A stretch of 64,000 bases of DNA from Anniella stebbinsi. Lineage: Eukaryota; Chordata; Lepidosauria; Squamata; Anniellidae. Below, piece by piece: positions 20,400-32,348 of this stretch (its first letter is position 1; each line of letters begins with the position of its first letter). The DNA lies in contig JARDYH010000003.1 of NCBI GenBank assembly GCA_029215795.1, forward strand, positions 172,248,382 to 172,312,381, in the 5' to 3' direction. The translations under genes were made by a program, and so were the position numbers. A model generated the notes under the pieces. It saw only the letters and a program-made list of their open reading frames with translations. It was not told where the DNA came from and ran no database searches.

Positions 20400-23012
20400 T
20401 AAAAGGCAGCCCCACGTAGAGTGCATTGCAGTAATCTAACTTGGAGGTTACCAGAGCATGGACAACTGAAGCCAGGTTATCCCTGTCCAGATAGGGACAT
20501 AGCTGGGCCACCAACCGAAGTTGGTAGAAGGCACTCCGTGCCACTGAGGCCACCTGCGCCTCAAGTGACAGAGATGGTTCTAGGAGAACCCCCAAGCTAC
20601 GAACCCGCTCCTTCAAGGGGAGTGCAACCCCATCCAGAACAGGTTGAACACCCTCCATCCGGTCAGCGGAACCACCCACTAACAACGTCTCAATCTTGTC
20701 TGGATTGAGTTTCAGTTTATTAGCCCTCATCCAGTCCATTGTCGCAGCCAGGCACTGGTTCAGCACATTCACAGCCTCACCTGATGAAGATGAAAAGGAG
20801 AAATAGAGCTGCGTGTCATCAGCGTACTGATGACAACGCACTCCAAAATTCCGGATGACTGCACTCAACGGTTTCATGTAGATGTTGAACAGCATGCGAG
20901 ACAAAACTGACCCCTGCGGAACCCCATATTGGAGAATCCACGGGGCCGAGCAATGTTCTCCAAACACCACCTTCTGGAGCTGACCCACCAAGTAGGAGCG
21001 GAACCACTGCAATGCAGTGCCTCCCACTCCCAACTCAGCCAGTCGTCCCAGAAGGATACCATGGTCGATGGTATCGAAAGCCACTGAGAGATCAAGGAGA
21101 ATCAACAGAGTCACACTCCCCCTGTCTTTCTCCTGAAGTAGGTAATCATACAGGGTGACCAAGGCTGTTTCCATACCAAAACCAGGCCTGAAACCCAACT
21201 GAAATGGATCCAGATAATCGGTCTCATCCAAGAGTGCCTGGAGCTGGCTTGCAACCACCCGCTCCAGGACCTTGCCCAGGAATGGAACATTTGCTACTGG
21301 CCTGTAGTTATTAAGATTTTCAGGATCCAGGGAAGATTTCTTTAGGAGTGGTCTCACTGCCGCCTCTTTCAGGAGGCCTGGGACCACTCCCTCTTGCAAA
21401 GAGGAATTAATCACCTCCCTGGCCCAGCCAGTTGTTCCATCCCTGCTAGCTTTTATTAGCCAAGAGGGGCAAGGATCCAATATGGAAGTGGTTGCACGAA
21501 CCTGTCCAAGCACCTTGTCAACGTCCTCGAGCTGCACCAACTGAAACTCATCCAAGAAAACAGGACAAGCCTGTGCTCTGGATGCCTCACTAGATTCACC
21601 TGCTATAACACTGGAGTCTAAGTCCTGGCGGATGCCAAAGATTTTATCCTGGAAATGCCTAGCAAATGTATCACAGTGGGCCTCAGATGATTCTATCATG
21701 TCCTTGAGGCCAGTATGTAGAAGCTCCCGGACAACTCTGAAAAGCTCCGCTGGGCGGCAGGTTGATGATTGAAGAGTGGCAGCAAAGCATTGTTTTTTTG
21801 CTGCCCTCACTGCCCCTGATACAGCTTACCATAAGCACTTACCAGTGTTTGATTGCATCCATCAGGAGTTTGTCTCCATCTGCCCTCAAGCCATCTCCTG
21901 TTTTGTTTCATCACTCTCAGCTCCAGGGTATACCATGGAGCCGTACGAGCTCTACACAGGAGAGGGCACTCAGGAGCAATCGTGTCAACTGCCCGGGTCA
22001 TTTCTGAATTCCACAGATCAACCAGGGTTTTGACAGGAGAGCCAGCCCTATCAGTCAGAAAACTCCCCAGAGCCCTCTGGAAACCATCTGGATCCATTAG
22101 CCTCTGGGGATGGACCATCTTAATGGGTCCCCCACCCTTGCAGAGGGGAAAAACCGCTGTAAGTCTGAACCTCAGCAGGTGGTGATCTGACCATGACAGA
22201 GGGGTCGATGTAAAGTCCCCCACTTTCAGATCCCCATCTCCATGTCCAGTTGAAAAAAACAGGTCTAGAGTATGCCCTGCTACATGCGTTGGGCCGATGG
22301 CATGTTGGGACAGTCCCATGGTTGTCATGGAGACCATGAAATCCTGAGCTGCCCTAGATAAAGTGCCCTCAGCATGAATGTTGACATCCCCCAGAACCAA
22401 GAGTCTGGGGGACCTCAATAGTACACCAGAGACCACCTCTGTCAGCTCAGCTAGGGAGTCCGTTGAGCAGCGGAGTGGGCGGTACACCGACAGAATCCCT
22501 AATCTGTCCTGTTGGCCCAACACAAGGTGCAAACACTCCAGACCAGTAGTCACATGGACAGGGCGCCCGCAGAGGGGGGTGGAATTCCTATAGACCACAG
22601 CAACCCCCCCTCCCAGGCCCTCAAGTCTACCCTGATGCTGAACCAAGTACCGGGGTGGGCATAACTGGGAGAGACTAACTCCTCCCTGCTCTCCCACCCA
22701 GGTCTCGGTTATACATGCCAGATCGGCTGCCTCATCCACAATGAAGTCATGGGTGAGGGAGATCTTATTATGTACTGATCTGGCATTTAAAAGCAGCACC
22801 CAGAGGCCTGAGGGCTGGCTGATAGGGCAACCAACAAGCCTGTGGGTGTGAGGGGGACTGGAACAAGGCACAGCCATTAACTGTCTGGGCCTTGTTCCCC
22901 TTACCTTGCAAGTCCTCCTCACAACGCCATATCTCCCTCTACCCATCACTACACTGATTGTGCCCCCCTCAGATCCCCCTACTTGGCCCTGTATCCTTCC
23001 TCCCAGGCACAT
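20400..23012 (-). pseudogene. LINE endonuclease/reverse transcriptase (frameshifted, 3'-truncated)
   Basis: Two overlapping minus-strand frames meet at about 21807-21810, consistent with one ORF broken by one frameshift. Endonuclease part (about 400 residues): LLLNARSVHNK, ACITETWVGE, GGGVAVVYRN, LLVLGDVNIHAE and SWSDHHLLRF supply the conserved Asn, Glu, Asp/Asn and Asp-His residues. RT part: AAVRPLLKK, NNYRPVANVPFLGKVLERV, FQLGFRPGFGMETAL, LLILLDLSVAFDTIDH, YGVPQGSVLSRMLFNIYM and the catalytic CHQYADDTQLY near 20810-20835, then LKLNPDKIETLLVGG. The order is typical of the CR1/L2/Vingi lineage. It nicks DNA and reverse transcribes its RNA at the nick. The 3' part of the gene is absent, so the copy is inactive. 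Confidence 0.88.
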
Positions 23013-23425
23013 AGCTCAAGCCTGGGGGAAGGGAAACAAAGCAAAACAAAAAACAAACCAAGACAAAAACAAAAAGCCAGCAGGGAGCAGGCAGCCCTTC
23101 CTCTCCCCAGGGCAGCAGACCTCCCTCTCCTGCAGGCTTGATGACTTTCCCAGGACCCCTCAGCCAGCAGCTTAAATAACCCTCCCAGGAAGGGAGGGGG
23201 ACAGATGTAATTGTCCACAGCAGCTGGCTCAGCTCCTAGGGGCCTGGTCCTGCAGAGAGTGGCAGTCAGGCAGCAGTCCACGGGAAAGAGCAGCAGTGAT
23301 AGTAATGGCAGCAGCAGCAACAGCAGCAGCAGCAGAGTGGACCGTCAGAAGGCAGCAGGCAGCAGGCAGCCCTTCCTCTCCCCCGGGCAGCAGGCCTCCC
23401 TCTCCTGCAGGCTTAATGGCTTTAT
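23013..23425 (-). promoter_or_regulatory. LINE 5' UTR with internal direct repeat
   Basis: A segment AGGCAGCCCTTCCTCTCCCC followed by TCTCCTGCAGGCTT occurs twice, near 23087-23143 and 23367-23413, about 280 bp apart. Between them is a CAG-rich stretch (about 23290-23335). Repeated leader segments resemble promoter monomers of some LINEs. The promoter role is inferred. Confidence 0.5.
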
Positions 23426-23429
23426 TTAA

Positions 23430-24273
23430 AATGGATTATTTAAAATAATTAAATGGATTATTTAAAATGAAATAATCTGGGTTTTCTTAAAACTCAGATT
23501 AGGTGGATGTATTTTCTGTGCCTAATTTTTATTTCAGATGTCTATTTTTGACTCTCTATTTCTTCTTTAATAATGACAATGGAAAATTGAAATTAGTTAC
23601 CTTGAATGGTTAGTTTTTGCCATTACTGTTTTCTCAGTGCCTCCTGTATTCAGTGAGAGTGTTTCTGCTGACTATACTAAGCTTTAGCATTACATATTTT
23701 CTGTCTTTCTGAGACTTCATTTATCCTGTCATTCTAGGAAGCTGACTATCAGATAATTCTTCATGATTTGGAATTGGATATTTAGCTTCAACTTGTGGCA
23801 TTTGCCATAATCAATATCACCTCTTCTTCTATGCCATCTCAGTCTCTACTTCCTTTTTGACATAAGTGGATCTCCAGACGTATCTGTCTTAATATCTTTG
23901 GCTTGTCACAGGCTCGATAGTCATGAAGGATAAATGAAAGTGAAGAAGAAAAATAAAAATTCCCACAATTCTTACAAAGATGAACCTGTTAACTTTCGTC
24001 TTCTATTTTTTTTTATAACAGAAAGGGACAGTAGGAAAATATTATCACATTAATAGTATTTACCTTTAGTCAGCTATCTATTCAGGGATTGTGGAATGGG
24101 GGAGTAAACAGAATTTCCATTATGTATTTATTGTATCAGCACACTTTTGAAGTGTATATTCTGATTTACATTTTACTTAAAAACTAATTCTGAAAAACAG
24201 TAACTAGTTCTAGGTGATTTAATGACTCCATGGCTAAGACAGAATTTGACCCAGGCCTTCCTAGTCTGATAGA
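23430..24273. other. Unannotated AT-rich interval
   Basis: It begins with three imperfect copies of GGATTATTTAAAAT (about 23431-23475). Otherwise nothing recognisable. Confidence 0.4.
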
Positions 24274-25207
24274 CTATACACTAGGGATGTGCATGCCCAA
24301 AAATATCATATCGTATCATTATCGGAATTTTGGACCAAAAAAATTATCGTCTCTGATAATATCATAGGTGAACCATATCGTATCGTATTTCCGATAATTA
24401 TCAGAAATCCGATATTATATCGTTTCTCCATTTTGCCCTAGATAATTGATTTTTGATTCAGAGAAAGGCCTAAAACTTCTTAATTTTCCAAGTTACAGGT
24501 TTGAAACTTGGTCACAGTGTAGACTGAATGTTGCTAGTCTTGTGTGCCAAATTTTAGAACAATCAGTGCAAGCGTTACTTGGAAGTAAGCTTTCAAATAC
24601 ACTGTTTCAGGTGGCTGAAATGTGGTCCTTTTTCAAGAGATGTCATCGTCCAGTACTCATGGGCATCTCACAGATGGCCTTGAGGGGACTCATCTTTGCC
24701 CAATTTCAGGTGCACAGCTGCAGGCGTTACTAAGCTCTCAACAACATGCACTGTTTCTGCTGGTAATGAACTGTGCTGCTGCTGCTGAGACTTATAGGTA
24801 TATTATGAATACAATGAACTTTCAAAACCTGTGGATAAACCTAGCCAGTGCCTTCCATATGCAGTCATAAAAGTAAAATGTGTTAATCAGAAGATGGTGA
24901 ACTGCTGCTGCCTTGTCTCATTGATTAGGCCAGGCATGTTTACAAATTAAAAGGATTGGGGGGTAGGGGAATATCATGGTCATTACAGTTATTTTAGCCA
25001 GCCTTAGCAGGCAGGGCCTCATAGGGCCAGGAGATACCACAGGTAGTGAGGAAACCTGCAGTATCCCATCAAAACAATCCTCACACACCACCTTGACCTC
25101 ATCGTGCTTGAACTTAAAATGACCCAGTCCGCCCGCCATCACCATGCAGGCAGGTGGGCAGTTCTTCATGCCAGAGCTGCACACATTGGCTGAAGCAGTG
25201 GCAAATA

Positions 25208-25717
25208 GAAGTCACATTCAGGGTAGAAGTAGGCACTTCACCAAATAAATAAAAGTCACGTTTGGGGTAGAAGTAGGCACTTTGCCAAATAAATAAAAGT
25301 CACGTTAGGGGTAGGAGTAGGCACTTTGCCAAATAAAAGTCATGTTTGGGGTAGAAGTAGGCACTTTGCCAAATAAAAGTCACATTAGGAGTAGAAGTAG
25401 GCACTTTGCCAAATAAATAAAAGTCACGTTAGGGGTAGGACTAGACACTTTGCCAAATAAATAAAAGTCATGTTTGGGGTAGCAGTAGGCACTTTACCAA
25501 ATAAATAAAAGTCACATTTGAGGTACAGGTAGGCACTTCGCCAATTAAATATAAGTCATATTCAGGGTACAGGTAGGCACTTTGCCAAATTAATATAAGT
25601 CACATTCAGGGTAGAGGTAGGCACTTTGCCAAATTAATATAAGTTATGTTCAGGGTACAGGTAGGCACTTTGCCAAATTAATATAAGTCACGTTCAGGGT
25701 ACAGGTAGGCACTTTGC
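25208..25717. repeat. 12-copy minisatellite inside the hAT-like element
   Basis: Twelve units of about 40-46 bp, each with a core GGTA-nAGTAGGCACTTTGCC followed by AAATAAATAAAAGTCA or, in later units, AATTAATATAAGTCA. Early and late units form two subtypes, suggesting two rounds of expansion. Confidence 0.85.
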
Positions 25718-26296
25718 CTGGACCAGAGTCTCAAAAAAAAAGAAAGAAAAAGGAAATGTGTGAGAGGGATGCTTCTGCAGTCCCTCAGTAATGGACTCTA
25801 TGACCCAGGGACGTAGTGACAAAAAATAATAATACAGGGATCTCTCAACTCAAGGCTCCTTATAGCAGTCCCTCCAGACTGGAAACATTGGTTGGGGCAG
25901 CGTCTTTCAAAAATAAATAAAATGTGTGAGAGGGATGCTTTTGCTTTTGCTTTGCAGCCCCTCCCTAAAGCAGTCCCTCCAAATTGGAAACATTGGCTGG
26001 AGCAGTGTCTTTAATAAAGAAATAAAATGTGTGAGAGGGAGAGACAGCCACCCCAGAACTGCCCCAGCAGCAACAGCATCTCTCCTAGACCCAGAGCCAC
26101 CTCGCCCAAGGCGTGCCTTAGAGCCACGTTTCATACTGGTACAAAGTGATTGAAAATGAAATTATTATTTATATTAATAACATTCCTTTGCAAACAGTTT
26201 GTGTGCTGCTTTGACCAGAGATTGTGTAGTGTTATTCTGTGTAGCAGGCTACAGGACACACCAGCACACTCACAGTCAATCAAGCAAACACACACA

Positions 26297-26300
<4 letters not shown>

Positions 26301-26338
<38 letters not shown>
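26301..26338. repeat. (GA)n microsatellite
   Basis: Uninterrupted GA dinucleotides, followed by an AT-rich tract. Confidence 0.95.
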
Positions 26339-26343
<5 letters not shown>

Positions 26344-27034
26344 ATATATTTTAATATACATATTTTTTTTAAAAGAAAGTTAAACAGGGAAGAGGACAAA
26401 GCACACTCCCTCAATCACAGTACCCCCACTCATGCTAACCCAACCCTTCAATCAAACCAACCAGAAAATGTATAAAAATTAAAAATTATAACTGAAACAC
26501 ATAAGCAACAAACAGCCAAATGAACCTGAGACACAAAGATGCAAGACTACAGTGAATCTCTAACAATTCGCCACCAAGTAATTATAAGACTCAGGAGCCA
26601 TGACAGAGCTCCAACAAAATCCACCCTTCTCCCCTCAACGCCTAACTCCCAACAGAGCTGGAACACCAAGTGTGGGGGTTTTATGTGGGGATATCCTTAG
26701 CCCTCCTCCAACATTGTGATTGGGGCCTGCTGGAATCCTTGCTGCACGATTGGTCACTGTCTCATCATGCACACCCCACCTTCTAGCTCCGTCCATGTGG
26801 TGGCAAAAGAGAAAGAGACTTCTGATAAAACGAAAAAAATCTATAATTATCGTAGGATTTTTTATCATTTCCGATAATTATCGTAGGTTTCTCTATCGTA
26901 TCATTATCATTAATCGTATGCACGATAAAGAGCTTAGCATATCATTATCGTACATTTTAACGATACGAGACACATCCCTACTATACACAGGCTCTTACAG
27001 GCCCACACTTGGAAAAAAGGCCCCATCCTAACTA

Positions 27035-28580
27035 GAAAATCACCATATTTATTTACTTATTTATTTTATTTATATCCTGCCTTTATAACAACAACAACAA
27101 AATGCCACTCAAGACAACTTACGAACATAATTTTAAATGGTGTAATACAATAGAACACATTAAAATAACATAAAACTAGGGTGACCATATGAAAAGGAGG
27201 ACAGCACTCCTGCAGCTTTAACTGTTGTAATGAAGAAGGAATTTAACCAGGTGCTGTGTGCATACAAATGACACGTGCTGCCTTTTCTATGCAACTATTA
27301 AATATACAAGAGCCCTGTCCTCCTTTTCATATGGTCACCCTACATAAAAACATAACAATTACAGAATAAAAACAGCACCCAAACTAACAAGCCAAAGGTG
27401 TTCTTGTATAAAGTGACCTTTGCTTTCAGAAAGACATCAGAGAGGGAGCAAACGTAGTCTCCCTTGGGAGGGAGTTCCACAGCCTGGGAGCGGCCACCGA
27501 AAAGGCCCACATCAGTATAAAACATGCCTTTTATGGTGACAGACTTGAAAGCAGGGCTTCTCCAGAAGATCTTAAGGACCAGGCAAGCTTGCATGAAAGA
27601 AGGCAATCCCAAGCCATATAGAGCTTTATAAACAGCACTTTGAATTGGTGGCCCATGAAGGTGCTGTAACCAGGGAGTCCTGTCCTCCCTGTAACCAACC
27701 CTGGTCAACAGTCTGGCCACAGCATTCTGGACCAGTTGAAGTTTCTGAACAGTTTTTGAAGGTAGCCCCACATACAGTGTGATACAGTAGTCCAAATGGG
27801 GTGTAACTACAGCATGCATGACTGTGGCCAGATCAGATGTCTTTAGGAATGGGTGCAGTTAGTGCACTAGCCTCATTTGTGTACAAACACATGCCCAGCC
27901 ACCATGACACCTGGCATCTAGATTCAGGGCCAAGTACAAGAAAACACCCAAACTATGAGCCTAAGTCTTCTGGGGGAGTGTAACTTCATCCTTATACCTT
28001 TATTTGTCTTTCAACTGACCAGGAACACCTCTGTCTTGTTTGGTTTAAGATTCAGTTTGTTTGCCCACATCCATTACTGATATCAGGTACTGATTTAGGG
28101 TATGACACTTCCTCCCAGTCCCATCTCAGACAGACACCCCAGAAGGATATCATGGATGATGGTATTGAAAGCCACCAAAAGGGTCCGGCAGAATTAACAC
28201 ACACTCCTTCACCAGTTCCTAGTGTAGATCATCCCTGTCCCATAACCAGCCTGAAGCCAGATTGAAATGATAATCTATCCCATCTAGAAATCCCTGCAGT
28301 TGAAAAGCCACCACACCTTGCCAAAGAATGTAAGTTTGGAGACTGGATGGAAATTATCCAACACAGTGGGGTTCAGAGAGGGTTGTTGAAGTTTTTGTTG
28401 TTTCTGTTGGTTTACCACTGCTTCCTTCAGGCAAGATGGAATCACACCTTGCCATAAAGAAGCTTTCGCACTACCCTTACCCACTCAGCCAGTCCCCTGC
28501 CTGTAGCTGCTTTTATAAGCTAGGAAAGGCAAGGACACTCAGGTGGTTGGCCTCTCTTCTCCAAGCATTCATATATGGAT
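27035..28580 (-). mobile_element. Old L2-type LINE fragment with MITE insertion
   Basis: Minus-strand remains of a LINE: the A/T-rich 3' tail at left (TTTATTTA, TATATCCTGCC), 3' UTR, then decayed coding sequence. Recognisable pieces are LDYCITLYVGLPSKTVQKLQ, LVQNAVARLLTR and, further right, VIPSCLKEAVV and LDNFHPVSKLTFFGKV. These match the C-terminal and thumb regions of the RT family at 20400-23012. Many frame breaks. A MITE at 27177-27342 interrupts the 3' UTR. Confidence 0.75.
27177..27342. mobile_element. hAT-like MITE, short form
   Basis: Inverted termini TAGGGTGACCATATGAAAAG and CTTTTCATATGGTCACCCTA, 166 bp, with an 8-bp duplication with one mismatch (cataaaac 27169-27176, cataaaaa 27343-27350). 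Same family as the longer copies at 40389, 51935 and 63783. Confidence 0.88.
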
Positions 28581-28599
28581 AATTTAATCCATTATCTCT

Positions 28600-29835
28600 G
28601 CATTGTAAAAACTTTGCTGTAATGATCTACCTGGGTTGTGCAGAAATGTTTCTCTGTCTCCTGGCCTAGCCAAACAAACAATGATCTCCTCTTATCTTCC
28701 AGACTTGGGATGCACTGCTCAGTGATGGAGGGTGTGTGTATTCCCTGATCCTTAATCACTGTGCTCGCAATCACCTGCCCTAAAGGGACCCCACTAGCAA
28801 GGATGTCTTTTCTCTTCTAGGTGAAGGAAGATAAAGAAAATCTGCATAAGTCTAAATTGTTTGATTTTCTACAGCACACTCCTCTGTATGCGTATTTCCC
28901 TCCCATTCTGCTCAATGAAATTTTAATTTGCGTAACTTTGCACAGAATTACGTTTCAGTGCACCTGCAGAATTTTCATTCAGAGGTAACACCTGTTGAGC
29001 ATACTGCCTGGTGAATTGGTTTAAGACTTCATACTTTGGGCCTAGCTACAAGGAGATGCTTTATAATGCGTTTCCATTTTAATCAGGATTTTCATCAATT
29101 CAGTTTTTTACTTCAGCAACACATGGTTGCCAGTAAACCAATGTATACATTAAAAAAACATGCTTACCTGGTCCAAACGGCACCTGAAACTGCATTAGTT
29201 TGGGGTTGGTTGGGCAGAGTCCTACAAATAAACTGAATGTCATGGGCTGTGTAGGTGTGGGGGAGAAAATGGGCAGATGCTTACTCCCCTCTGCTTCCCA
29301 TCCTCCTGGGCTCAGTGAAATACAATGGACAAGAATGAGTAGCCACATTTAGCAAATACCTCGCTTCATGTCCACCATCTCTCGGCGGGAGTAAGGGTTA
29401 ATTGGGAATCTCAGCTTAAAAAATCATCAATGGTTCTTTGGATCTTCGCTCTTCTGTACGTGTGCACAGTCATAATAGCAGGCTTGTTCCCTGCCCTTGT
29501 CCTCCTCAGTAAATTGCAATGGATGGGAATGAAATACTTCTGTTTAGGCATGTTTAGGAAACACCCCGCATACCTTGGCACAGTGAAAGAGAGAGAGATC
29601 TTGCCATTGGGTTGAAACTAAAGGTGAACACGGGTGCTGGCAAGGGAGAAACTGAGGTGGTGATTCTCCCCTCCTGCCTTCCCACTCTGTCTTGGTGCCA
29701 AGTCGCCTGATGTTCTTCATTTTGGGGATTGGGCCCTTAGTCTTTTTTCTTAATTGACTATTTAGTAAGAAGATATCAACCATCATGGAATATTCAAGAC
29801 ATAAAAAAATGAAAACACATACTGTTCTGGATGAT
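28600..29835. other. Unannotated interval
   Basis: No gene or element recognised. 28910-28985 contains several TTTGC and GCAC words recalling the word-iterated segments at 33.5 and 42.6 kb, but without ends. Confidence 0.35.
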
Positions 29836-29837
29836 TT

Positions 29838-30020
29838 AGTATGCAATTGTATACCTATTTACCTGGGAAGATCCCCCATTGAACGTAATGGCACTTAATT
29901 CTGAGTCAACATGTATAAGAACATGCTGTTACAGTGCAATCCTATGTGTGTTTACTCAGAAGTAAGTCTGATTGTATTTAGTGGAGCTTACTCCCAGGTA
30001 TAAGAGCCTAGGGTTGCAGC
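29838..30020. mobile_element. Two adjacent copies of a squamate palindromic MITE
   Basis: Two related segments (about 29840-29932 and 29934-30020). Each has TGCAATCCTAT- or TGCAATTGTATAC-like starts, ACTCAGAAGTAAGTC or its complement, and ACTCCCAGGTA or ACCTGGGAAGA. Scraps of the same family occur near 13.4, 34.7, 48.9 and 51.2 kb. Confidence 0.6.
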
Positions 30021-30024
30021 CTTA

Positions 30025-30230
30025 GGGTACTATCCAATGGGACTACTCTACTTTAATAGTTGAAGTAGCACTACTGTAAGCAACCTCTAGCACAGCACCG
30101 ATAGCATAAGTGGGCATGACAGGTTTCCCCAGAAATCCCAGTCACACCATTTTATGCTGTTACCATAGTGCTAGAGGTCACTAACACTGCATCAGTTGTA
30201 TAAGAACAGCAACTCTATTGGATAATGCCC
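30025..30230. mobile_element. Harbinger-like MITE with TTA target duplication
   Basis: Terminal inverted repeats GGGTACTATCCAATGG and CTATTGGATAATGCCC. A TTA trinucleotide flanks both sides (30022-30024 and 30231-30233). Inner parts are also partly self-complementary (CTCTAGCAC/GTGCTAGAG). A three-base TWA duplication fits PIF/Harbinger. Non-coding. Confidence 0.75.
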
Positions 30231-30233
30231 TTA

Positions 30234-31852
30234 GTCATTTACTAAAAGAAAACATGTTGTTGATTGGCTAAAAGGGTTGTACGTTTAGTACTAAATCTTG
30301 TAAGAAACTGCATCATTTTTAAACTAATTCATAATCTAAATAGACTGAAATGATCTGGATTTTACTTTGAGCAAGAAGTCTCCAACCTATATCATAAAAT
30401 GCTTTTGAAACTCACATCAGTTTAAAAGCAAATCCCCTTAGTTATATGGGAGGTGGGCGGTTTGGAAAACATGTCCAAATTTCCAGTGGATGCATTGATC
30501 TAGTTAACTTTACAGTTCTTTGATTCCTGTGTCTAAGTAGGATTTAATCCTAATATTTTGGCTTAGCTTGGTTGTAGATCCATCTGTGAATCACATTTTC
30601 TACCCAATTATTTAGTATTTAAAAAGAGAACTAATCTGGTAAGCTGAGAAATCAGACTGTTGTCTTTAACATCCTTAAATAGGATTTACTTATTTTGTAC
30701 TGTCATTCGGATAAGAGCACATATTTAACCTGGGAAATGTCAAACTGATAGTTACTTTCCAAGATATCACAGCAGCCAGGCATCCTGGCTTCACTTATAA
30801 CCTTACTGTCAGCTCACCTTAATGGAATCTTATCAAATATCTTCATGCTCTCCTTCCCAGTATACAATATCTCTTCAGTTTTCCTGAAATGAAAATAGCG
30901 AAATTCTCCTGATTTTGTACAGCTCACATGTGCCTACCATGACATGAGATCAGAACGAACTATTTTCCTCCCATTGAGACTGGAAGTAATGAAAGGAACG
31001 TTACTGAGTTTAGTGAGGAAAATATAGCAGCTATTAACTTTTTGACACTTCTTATTTTGGACTCTTATTGGTTTCAACTTCAGATCTGAGTACGATATCG
31101 CATGTGGTCTGTTGCTATGTACATAGCCATAAGCCCTTTGGAACAGCACTGTCTGCTTTCTGCAGGTCAAGCTTGTCTTAGCCTTTTCTTTTCTAAGTTC
31201 ATGAAAGTTCAGCTACACCATTTGTGCATTTTGTGATTCCATTTCAGTGCAAATAACACTGTGGCACAAAGAGAGGATTGTCTCAGCACATTGTGAGGAA
31301 ATATGGCTGGCTGCAAATTACCCATATAATCAGCATTTAAAACAAGCTAAGTTATCTGGATATTTTTCTGCTGTTTGTAATTTTTTTCTTTTCCTTTCTT
31401 TTTTCTTTGGTAGGACTTTTTATTGTACAGGTATTGCAAATAAAGAAAAAAGAATCACATCTGAGGGAAAATATTACAAACATGTTAGAGCAGTATTTAA
31501 GAAAGTACAAATGGCTATGTCAGTTGTTATGTTCAGGGTACTATCTTTCTGCAGCCTTTCTTATAAGAAAGGAGGAAGCTTTATGGACACTATGGTTGTA
31601 GACAGTATAGACAGTTGTCTGATTTAAGCAATGATATATTTGTTGTCAGATCTGTGGAAGAACCTGCTGGATGTTATTCGGCACAGGAGGGTGTTGAGCG
31701 ACCAAGCAGAAGCTTGTCATTCTCCCATGGCAGGAATGCATGAGACCTTTAGTGGGGGCAAGACTGGTGGGCATTCTGAGGCACCTTTATGGTGATAGGT
31801 AAAGCCTGAGTTTTCCTGCTCAGGGTTATGAGAGCCAGTGGGGAGATGAAGA
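30234..31852. other. Unannotated interval
   Basis: AT-rich sequence without recognisable elements. A 126-codon frame at 31247-31627 has no known motif. Confidence 0.35.
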
Positions 31853-32348
31853 TTAGGGTGTGCACTGCCTTGGTTCCGAACCTTAAATTCAAGCTGAAGT
31901 GGGCCAGTTCAGCCCACCTTGACCTGAATTTGAATTGGGACCAGATTGGGCCCCTTTGGTGGCCCACTATGCCTCTAATGTTGTGGGAATGGTCATGTAT
32001 GGCCACCACTTGTGCAATATTTGTTAAAAATGAAAATTATGGAGCTGCCATCCTGTGTAAAAATGGTAGCTTGCATGGGTGGCTGTGGGGCGCTCCTGGA
32101 CCACTCACCAAGCACCCCAGGGGATTGTGCGGCCCGGCAAGCAGAGCAGATGGCAGTGACGACTCCATGAGCACCCACTGAGTGTTGCTGTGGGTGAGTC
32201 CATCCATCCCTTGACATAACTCCCATGAAGACTGTGTGTTCCCAATCCTCTGAACTTATTTTCACTTAATATTTTCCTGCTCTCTACTTTCCTTAAGATC
32301 TGCTTCATGAAAAAGCTGGGAGACTACATCAATGAGCACATCCCCCCC
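31853..32348. mobile_element. Possible DNA element with TAGGGTGTGCAC start
   Basis: Left end TAGGGTGTGCACTGCC, then iterated GAACC, TTCAAG, GACCTGAATTTGAATTGG words. A candidate right end, GAGCACATCCCCCC, lies near 32335-32348. No convincing target duplication, so the limits are tentative. Confidence 0.35.

Larger units (their letters stand above)
20397..23425 (-). mobile_element. L2/Vingi-group LINE with 5' end, lacking its 3' end
   Basis: A minus-strand non-LTR element: 5' UTR (23425 to 23013), then an apurinic-type endonuclease and reverse transcriptase (23012 to about 20400). Similarity to the family stops after the conserved LYVGLPFK, so the RT C-terminus and 3' UTR are missing. Other copies in the window (27345-28580, 55767-56459) show what the missing part looks like. 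Loss of the 3' end with the 5' end kept is opposite to the usual 5' truncation of LINEs. Confidence 0.85.
24282..26980. mobile_element. 2.7-kb non-autonomous hAT-like element
   Basis: Starts TAGGGATGTGCATGCC and ends GAGACACATCCCTA, with a perfect 8-bp target duplication CTATACAC at 24274-24281 and 26981-26988. Both subterminal regions (about 150 bp each) are full of ATCGTATC, ATTATCG and CGATAATT words in both orientations. The interior holds a 12-copy minisatellite (25208-25717), a second set of repeats sharing AAAATGTGTGAGAGGGA (about 25750-26040), and a GA microsatellite. No transposase-like frame was found; all open frames are short. Confidence 0.85.

Noticed and set aside
26301..26338. 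Functional GAGA-factor site cluster
   Set aside because: A plain GA microsatellite within a transposon; nothing else supports regulation.
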